The notes under the pieces are model-generated. The model saw only the letters and a program-made list of their open reading frames with translations, was not told where the DNA came from and made no database searches. A stretch of DNA of 64,000 bases from Dryobates pubescens. Lineage: Eukaryota; Chordata; Aves; Piciformes; Picidae. Positions 56,942-64,000 of this stretch are shown here, in pieces (within the stretch, counting starts at the first letter, position 1; every line of letters starts with the position of its first letter). The position numbers were made by a program, and so were the translations under genes. The DNA lies in NCBI RefSeq assembly GCF_014839835.1, contig NC_071644.1:4379266-4443265 (forward strand), in the 5' to 3' direction.

Positions 56942-57120
56942 GGCTGCGGCCGGCCCGCCCGTTCAGTCCCGGCGCTTCGGCCGCCTCCCGTGGGGTTGGG
57001 CTCGAGCCGCCCTCGGGCCGCCCAGGGGAGGGCGGTGGGGCTCGAGCAGTCGGGATGTCGGCCCCGGCACCGCTACCGCGTTGCTCGGGCGTAGGGATGC
57101 GCAGGGGTTGTGGGGCGTGC
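56560..57120. promoter_or_regulatory. AGTRAP: CpG island, AGTRAP promoter
   Basis: A GC- and CpG-rich tract surrounds the AGTRAP start codon (56939-56941, minus strand). ORFs on both strands within it reflect base composition, not genes. Confidence 0.85.
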
Positions 57121-60100
57121 CTTTGTCGTGGCATGTGGTGACCTGTAGCCGGACGGCTGTGTGCCAAGCAAAGAACTGCCTGGGTATTCTGCGTGCCTGA
57201 TGTGTGTTGCACAGCATCTGCCTCCAAAGGTGAGGTTAAAAGTCTGTCTGGATGAGCTTGTTGGCTCCACCAGAGCCAACCAGAGAGTTCTTCCCACTGC
57301 TTACAGACTTAATGCAGCTACGGGAAGGTTTGATGTTGTACTTGGGCTTTAGTCAGCGTTCAGGAAGGTGTTCTGGAGGAAGAGAAAGCTTTTGTGCATA
57401 CACCAGGACTGTGACAAGAAGGTCACTCCTCAGTGACAAAAAGACTCTCCATAAACACCAATTAAAAAGGTGCTATTAAGGTGCTAGTTGTGCTCAGCTG
57501 TGTCACACAACCGAGTCAAGTTTGGGTCAGGCTTTAGGGGTGAGCACTGGCATCTCTAGCCATGCAGATAGAATGGCTGGCAGGTACTTGATTGCTTCCT
57601 TTGGCCCTAGATTTCTTTTGGTTTTCTCTAGAGGTCTGAACTTATTGCCTAAATGCCTGGTACAAAACACAAATCCTTCATCTCTGGTTTCTAAAGAAAG
57701 CTGCTCCTATTTTAGAGGTGGGGAAGTTGATAAGTGATCAACCCAACCTCACACAGTACAGCCATAACTTACCATTTCCTTCCCAGTTCATAACAGCAGT
57801 CTTCTCCCAGAGTACAGCAATGAGCTAACGAAACTACGAGGTCAAAATGACCCCTCTCAAACCCTCCCTCCCTTGCCCAAGGTTTACCTGTCTGCAGGAT
57901 AAGGCTATGATGTCAGTGGCTTTGCTCATTTATTTTTACCAAAAAGATGAGGTCTCTGAGAAATAAGCAAGGAATCAGAAGTTCATTGTAGAAGCTGAAT
58001 GGGGAAATGTATGAGCCATCCTTCAATCTCATTTCCAGTTCAAGCAGTGCAGAGCAAAGTTATATATGCATGAGAATTGTGCAGTGCTGAACCTACACTC
58101 AGACCTTCTCAGACAAGCCACAAATGCAGCCTTATCTAGCTAGTCCACTGCACCCTGAGTGCCATTGACTGCTAATGTGCAGCACACTTGAAGATCTCCC
58201 AAGGCAAAGTATTAGCAACCTATTAGCAACCTAGAAAATGCTAACCAGAGGAAGCAGCAGAACAAAACTGACTGACTGCATAGCTCAGAGTAGCAGTAAT
58301 AATAAAAAAAAAAAAGATTCTGAAAACTCCCCCCAGGAATGTCTGAATGTGCTGTCTTACCAGATGAAAAGTTGAAATATAACTCATCTATTGCCACATG
58401 ACACATGAGAAGTGACTTAATTTCCTTTACTGTGTCTTGCAGGGAATCTCCGCCTCTATTCACAGAAGTGGTGGCATCAAATGGGACCAGTGCTAGTGGT
58501 CCTGGTAATGTCAAGGACTAGACTTCACCCCAAATGACAAAAAAGGGATGCGACACCTGGGGTGGGAGGAAGGATAAAGAGAGCCTTTGGACAGCCATAT
58601 TGCTGGCTCAGTGTTTGTGTGTAAGGTGCAGTGGGAACATCCTTCCATCAGGACAGGTGTCTACCAAAGTAGAACTGTTTGTTATAGAGCCAAATTCCTC
58701 TGTCCAGTTTAAGCACTGTTTGGATGCAGCAGTGTGTGGGTGTCTTTGCTCCTTCCAGCATTCTCACTCAGTCTGAGACAGAATCTCATTCTCATTTATG
58801 CAGCAGGAGCCATAATTTGGATTGATGTGACTGCTGCTGTTTAATGCAGAGCATTCGTTTCCCCTTGTACAATAAAAGCGCTTTACTTCATTTTGTTCAT
58901 CAGTGTATTGTGCAATTAATTCAGCCCTGCTTATTATATCCTAGGCTTGCATGTCATGGTCTCAAGGGACTTAGAAACGTCTTAATGATCTCATGGATAT
59001 GAAAACAATGAGAGCTATGATAGCCATTATGCATTTGCACGTCTCTCACACCTCTCTGATCCAGGGGATTGGTTGTTTTTTATCTCCACTTTGCTTGTAC
59101 CTTGTAAATTGCCTCTCTGTGTAACCTGCTGTCTCTGTTCCCTTCCCCAGGCTTGGTAACTCAAAGCAACATAAACATGAGGAAAAAGATAAGCAGCAAG
59201 TTAAAGACAACCTGCAGGGAGAAGGGGGCGACCCAGGAGACTAGAAACAGGATACAGAGATCTTCCTGACTAGAAAACCAGTCCAGGTGAGTTCAGCTCC
59301 CTGCAACTAATATCCAGAAATTAGCTGCTTTACAACAAATATCGTGGTGGTATATCTTGTGCAGACTGAGTAAAAGCCTAATACACAGCTGGATCCCTCC
59401 CTGAAAGCACAAAAGTGAGGTTAATAAGGCACAAATGCATTCCTTTGCATTTTCAGGACATTGTACCCTTGGTGGCTACGGCAATAGTAATTCCATGGGG
59501 AAGGAGAGGAGCTAATATAATTGCTATTGCTGTCCTTATCTAGCCTGTGGGGCTGGAAAAAAGCTCACCCCTCACAGTTCTGCCCTTCTCATCCCTCACT
59601 TGGTGTCTGGTCTGAAGGTAACTAAAGACTGTAGCTGACATTAGTGTCTTTGAGTTGTGCCTCTGGCTGTGGAGCTGAGAGCAATGAAGGCATCAATGTG
59701 GCACAAATGCATATATTATCAAGAGAGCCTTTCTGAATAAGCTGTGAGAAAGGACATATAGAAGTTGTCCTGGCTCTATGAACTCCCTTTTAAATCCCAA
59801 TGGGAAATCAGCAAACAGGAATGTTATTTGGATTGGAGGGGAATATAACGGGATTTGTAATGCTATTGAGGAGCCTCCTGCAACTTCACTGCAAAACAGC
59901 CTATGGCAAGATATTTTGGGAGTGCAGAAGGTTATACTAATGTGCTATCTTGAAAAGCACCCTTGAAAGTTCTTTCCAGTCTCAGCAGCAAAGAGTTGCT
60001 CCTCTGTCTAAAATCTAACTAGAGCTAGCTACAATTGAGGGACTACTCTTTCGAGGTTCACTGGCACTTGAGAAAATGAACTGACACACCACAAATGGGT

Positions 60101-62909
60101 TTGTGGGGTACATATGATCACTCAAAACATTCCAAGAAGACAACAGCCTGCATTTTTTCTTATATAAAAATATGTAAACAGTGCTTTTCCCAGGCTTTAT
60201 GTAGCAGAGAGTGACTGTCACAGACCTGGACAATTTGGTATAGCTTGGGCTTGAAATTGAAGCACTTTCACACACTGTGGATTGACAACAGGGTAATTAC
60301 TCAGGGCGAAGCAGGGAAGGGGGAAGAGAGGGTTTCAATAAAATACCCCCAAGCTAAAATGAATGCAGGCTATTACAGACCTGAGACAGAATGATTCCCA
60401 AGTGTTTTAATTTGTGCTTCCAGTCCTTGTCTCTCTTGCAGTCATCATTTTTACAACTGCCAGCAACATCCCCAAGATTCAACAGCATTTGCAGAGCAGG
60501 CAGCTGCTGAGATGATTATGTCAAATCAGCACGCTGTCCTCTCTTTTCCATGTCTAATGATTCTCACCCTTGGAGAAGTGGTTTAAAATGATGCATACCC
60601 CTTGGACTCATTGTGAGGCTGCTAAAAGCAGTAGCCGTAGAGCAGGAGTTTGGGTGGGACTCTGTCACTCACCTTTCTTGCATGCGTGCCCTGCAATTAA
60701 CTTTAACAATCATTCTACAGAGCCCTGCTATGGCTGGTTTGGGCCTGATTCAAGTCGTTTCAAGACAATAGAAAAGAGCTGCGGCTTGTGCTCTGTGAGA
60801 AAAGCTGATCTTGTTTGGATTCCTAATTTGAGTTTCTCAGTCAGTTGAGAAAAGCATATAAATCAAGACTTTCTTCTGCTGTCTTGTTCAGACCTAATTC
60901 CCTCAAAGGCAGAACTGCCCTTGACTGCACTGTGACTGGGAGACACTGGGAAGGAAGGGGAAAGTTGATAAATGTAACCCAGTGATACTATGGTTCTGTA
61001 GCTGTTGTTGTGCCCTTGAGATAGCGCAGAGCGGCACTAAAAAGCTTTGCTTCACTCAGGAGTGGGTTGGACTTGTATGAATGTTGCCCTGGGGTTTTAT
61101 ATCACAGGCTGGTCTTGCATTCCACAACTTGGCATGTTATTTACACAGTATCACCAAGGTTGGAAGAGACCTCAAAGATCATCGAGTCCAACCTGTCACC
61201 ACAGACCTCATGACTAGACTCTTGCACTGCAGTTGTGAAGCCAGTAGTCAATCTGGCTGAAAGGTCATGGCAGGTATTCCTTTGTAACACAGGTAAAACA
61301 GGCTGGCTGTTTCTTTTCAGACTCCTGTGGCTGTGCAGCCTGTGCTGCTGCTTACCCTTCTGCTTCACCTCTGCAACATCACAGTGATGCAGAAAATGAG
61401 TTGCAGGCACAGGCTCTATTTCTGAAACTCCAGTGATGTAAGCAGTCAATCCAGTGATTCTGCAGTGTGATTTATTAATTGTATTTTCACTAACCTTAAT
61501 CTTTTAATAATGCTGCCAATTAATAATAGGCATCTCTTTATATAGCAGACCCAAAGCTGAAAAAACAGGAGCTGAAGAAGCAAGTCTCCTTTTAGAGTCT
61601 GAGAGCTCTGGCTTAAAATTTAGACTTGCTGTTTATACCTGCTTGTATTTCACATGATTTGCAGCACAAATTACAAGTATTTCACACGGTTTGCCTGAAA
61701 CACTGCCCAGGATCCTATGAGGATGCTGTATAGAGAATATTGGGCAAAGAATACATCTGTTTGACCAAGGATAAAGATGCCTGCAAAATTCCCTGCTTTC
61801 TCTCAGCTGCGCTGTTGCAACCAGGTCTCAGCTCCTGTATTGGAAAGCAGTGTGGAGGCAAAACCTGGCTTTGCTGATGGCTGTGCCTGTAGTTCTCATC
61901 TGTGTCACACAGATGAGGTTTGAAAGCTCTGCAATTGACTGTGATCAATTAAAGCCTTTTTCCCTCTGTGCTTTCACCAACAATAGCAGTGGCAGCACCA
62001 CCCGCTAGCCTGCATCTGGGCTGAGGGAGGGGCTGCATTTCTCTCTCTCTGGGTTAACAAATTACCTCCTTGCTGCTGTGGCATAGAGCTGGAGCCAAAC
62101 CACCTTTCTTTATTCCTGCTTTTTGGGCTGAGACTATAATGCTGTAAGCAGAAACCTACAGAGCTACATCCAGCCAAGTGGGAGGTTTTGCCTAAAGGCT
62201 CCTTTACAAATTCCTCCTTCAGTGTTCCTCCTGGTAGTGCAGGTGTGTGCAGGTCAGCACTAATGCTGCATGTACAGCAGATCTCTGTAGTCATGACTTG
62301 GCTGTAGTCATGATATTAGAGGCATAAACTGTTACACTAGCAGTATTTGAGTGCATACACAAAGCAGAGTGTCACTACAACAGAAACAGGAATGCAAAAT
62401 GGAGATTTGCCTGCACAGAGGAGTTTAGGGAAGCAGTGTAGAGAGGATTCTGACTACAGCACCAGGATTAATACTTGTGTTCCTCCACAGAATGCTGGTC
62501 ATCTCCAGGTTCTTGAATACGAAAGGCTTCAGGGCCATCTCCCACCAGAAGCCAGGGTTCTGGGGTGTTAGCAGTAGAAAAAAACCCACCTTCACCAACT
62601 AACACTGCTCCTGATTAACACAGGTAGCCTATGTTGCTCCAATATAACACTGAAGTCAGTAACTAAGTAGTAATATAAAGAAGCTTTAAACATCTGGATG
62701 GCTACATCGGGCAGACAGTGACAGTTGCAATTTGAATGAGAATACAGGGATGATTTGATCTCTAGTTTGTGTAGAAATTCTTTTTCTGCCAAGTGACACA
62801 ATTGCTCTGTCTGGTTACCAGGAGTCATTAGTGCTACCTGCTGGCCAGCTCTCTTACAGGCCTTTCTGGCTGCCACATCCTTAGGTGCAGACATAGAAGC
62901 AGAAGAGTT
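57121..62909. other. Intergenic region between AGTRAP and DRAXIN
   Basis: About 5.8 kb with no coding exon. It contains the CR1 end at 61141-61222. AT-rich blocks with homeodomain-type TAATTA and octamer-like words occur at about 58780-59060, 59400-59530 and 61440-61560 and could be regulatory. The rest is unremarkable. Confidence 0.6.
61141..61222 (-). mobile_element. Short CR1 LINE 3' end
   Basis: Only about 80 bp of the extreme 3' end remains, in reverse orientation, starting ACACAGTATCACCAAGGTTG. It nearly matches the 3' end of the copy at 35731-36128, so both belong to the same subfamily. Confidence 0.85.
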
Positions 62910-62932
62910 GCACAAATGATATCTATCACATC

Positions 62933-62938
62933 TTTATT
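62933..62938 (-). terminator. DRAXIN: DRAXIN poly(A) signal, distal
   Basis: A second canonical AATAAA in the gene sense, about 90 bases beyond the first. Tandem use would give two transcript ends. Confidence 0.5.
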
Positions 62939-63022
62939 TACATATCATGGAAACACACATGCAACATGTCACAGGATTTACTACAATGGAACAGCCTGTC
63001 CCTATCTCCTGTTACCAAAAAC

Positions 63023-63028
63023 TTTATT
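63023..63028 (-). terminator. DRAXIN: DRAXIN poly(A) signal, proximal
   Basis: Canonical AATAAA in the gene sense, about 790 bases past the stop codon. Confidence 0.5.
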
Positions 63029-63813
63029 TTTGGCTCACTAGGAAAACTATCACTTCCCCAGAAAGCTCCTAAAAATAATCATTAAAAATAACAGACTTGG
63101 CAGGATAACTAAATGAGTGAGAGCTGCAGGCTGGGATTTCTTGCCACATCCTTGCAGAAACCAGGTGGTTCTGTGGAATAAAGGAAGGAAGGGAGGGGTG
63201 GGACTGGATAGTCCCACAGAAGACAGGTAGGAAGTGGTAGTAACAGGTAGGGAATATCCATCTGTAGCAGTGAAGGGAGTGAGCAAAAGCTCTGTCAGAG
63301 GGTCCCTCTCGCCTAGGCAGCCAGCTTCTTGCTGATCCATTTCCCATGTTTGATTCCACCTGGAGGCTACAAGCTTCCTATCCTCTAGGAATCTTGGATG
63401 TTTAAGAAGGCTCTACCTTTCTTCTCAAGCAACAGTTAAAGGGGCAAACATTTAGCTTATATCTCCTTTAACCTGAACAATCTTTCCTACCTTTTCTCTG
63501 TTAAGAGGACATGAAACTGCAGAGCCTTTTCCTGCCAGGACCATCAGAATGGTAGCAAAGATCATCATCTGCTATCTGGGAGAGGGGGACCCAGCTCAAC
63601 AACAGGAATGTGCTGAGAGAAAGGGAGAGGAAATGCAGTGCTGGTATGGAAAAGGCTGAGACCACTGTATGTGAGTTTCAGTCTTCTTGGAACCTGCCAC
63701 ATTCAGAGCCTGCAGCTTCAGTCATTTGCTTGACTTTTTCCTCTAATTTCCATTGCTAGGTATAAGCAGTTTGACCCCAGCTCCTGACCATCCAGGCAGG
63801 AGTCCCCACCCTT

Positions 63814-63926
63814 CTAAACATTAATGAAGGATCCCTGCTCTCCGTTGGCCGACTCGGGCTCCACGCAGCGCCCTTTCCTCCGGGTCACTCTTCGGTTCCG
63901 GTGGAATTTGGCATAGCAGCGTAGCC
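63814..63926 (-). CDS. DRAXIN: Draxin, last coding exon (partial gene)
   Basis: Draxin is a secreted repulsive axon-guidance protein that also inhibits Wnt signalling by binding LRP6 and binds DCC and netrin. The exon starts at a TTAG acceptor with two bases of a Gly codon, then encodes 36 residues: [24 protein letters not shown], and the C-terminus ending GSFINV, followed by TAG at 63814-63816. This matches the C-terminal end of draxin, within its conserved cysteine-rich domain. The remaining exons lie beyond the right edge, and 63927-64000 is intron. Confidence 0.96.
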
Positions 63927-64000
63927 CTAAGGACAAGACAGGCATAGTGAGCAGGAGGGACCAGGGTTCACCTCAGCGGTAACACCAAACAGTTAGGTCT

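Larger units (their letters stand above)
62910..63813 (-). other. DRAXIN: DRAXIN 3' UTR
   Basis: Non-coding sequence follows the DRAXIN stop codon. Two minus-strand AATAAA signals occur, at 63023-63028 and 62933-62938. Either would give a 3' UTR of about 0.8-0.9 kb. The end chosen here is inferred from the distal signal. Confidence 0.65.

Noticed and set aside
56667-57200. Plus-strand ORF of 177 codons in the AGTRAP CpG island
   Set aside because: Composition-driven: few stops in GC-rich sequence, with a Pro/Arg/Ala-rich product and no recognisable domain.

Overview
The window is vertebrate nuclear DNA and almost certainly avian. The visible repeats are 3' fragments of CR1 LINEs, introns are short, and the genes have GT-AG introns and CpG-island promoters. 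The gene order is that of human 1p36.22, inverted: CLCN6 (-), MTHFR (+), the C1orf167 orthologue (-), AGTRAP (-) and the 3' end of DRAXIN (-). In chicken this block is on a microchromosome (chr 21). The species cannot be named from the sequence alone.

Layout: about 0.47-17.81 kb is the complete CLCN6 gene, 23 coding exons and 866 codons, which all join in phase, plus a long 3' UTR. A CpG island at about 17.2-18.1 kb is a head-to-head promoter shared with MTHFR, whose 11 coding exons (651 codons) run from 19.95 to 26.88 kb. MTHFR ends tail-to-tail with the C1orf167 orthologue (28.77-43.20 kb, plus a probable tiny first coding exon at 45.66 kb in a second CpG island). AGTRAP (5 coding exons, 159 codons) runs from 56.94 back to 48.73 kb and starts in a third CpG island. 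The stretch 57.1-62.9 kb is intergenic, and the last coding exon and 3' UTR of DRAXIN close the window.

The genes are neighbours rather than a pathway. CLC-6 is a late-endosomal chloride/proton exchanger, MTHFR makes 5-methyltetrahydrofolate, AGTRAP modulates the angiotensin II type 1 receptor, and draxin is a secreted axon-guidance protein. The C1orf167 product is uncharacterised.

No new multi-gene system is visible. The items most worth a second look are the C1orf167 protein, which I reconstruct as about 1,630 residues with many aromatic-x-x-Trp-basic repeats like those of the centrin-binding protein SFI1; a possible cassette exon in it that would truncate the reading frame; a CLCN6 start codon inside a TISU/YY1-type element; and an MTHFR upstream reading frame that would overlap the main start. 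No tRNA, rRNA, CRISPR array or endogenous retrovirus was recognised.
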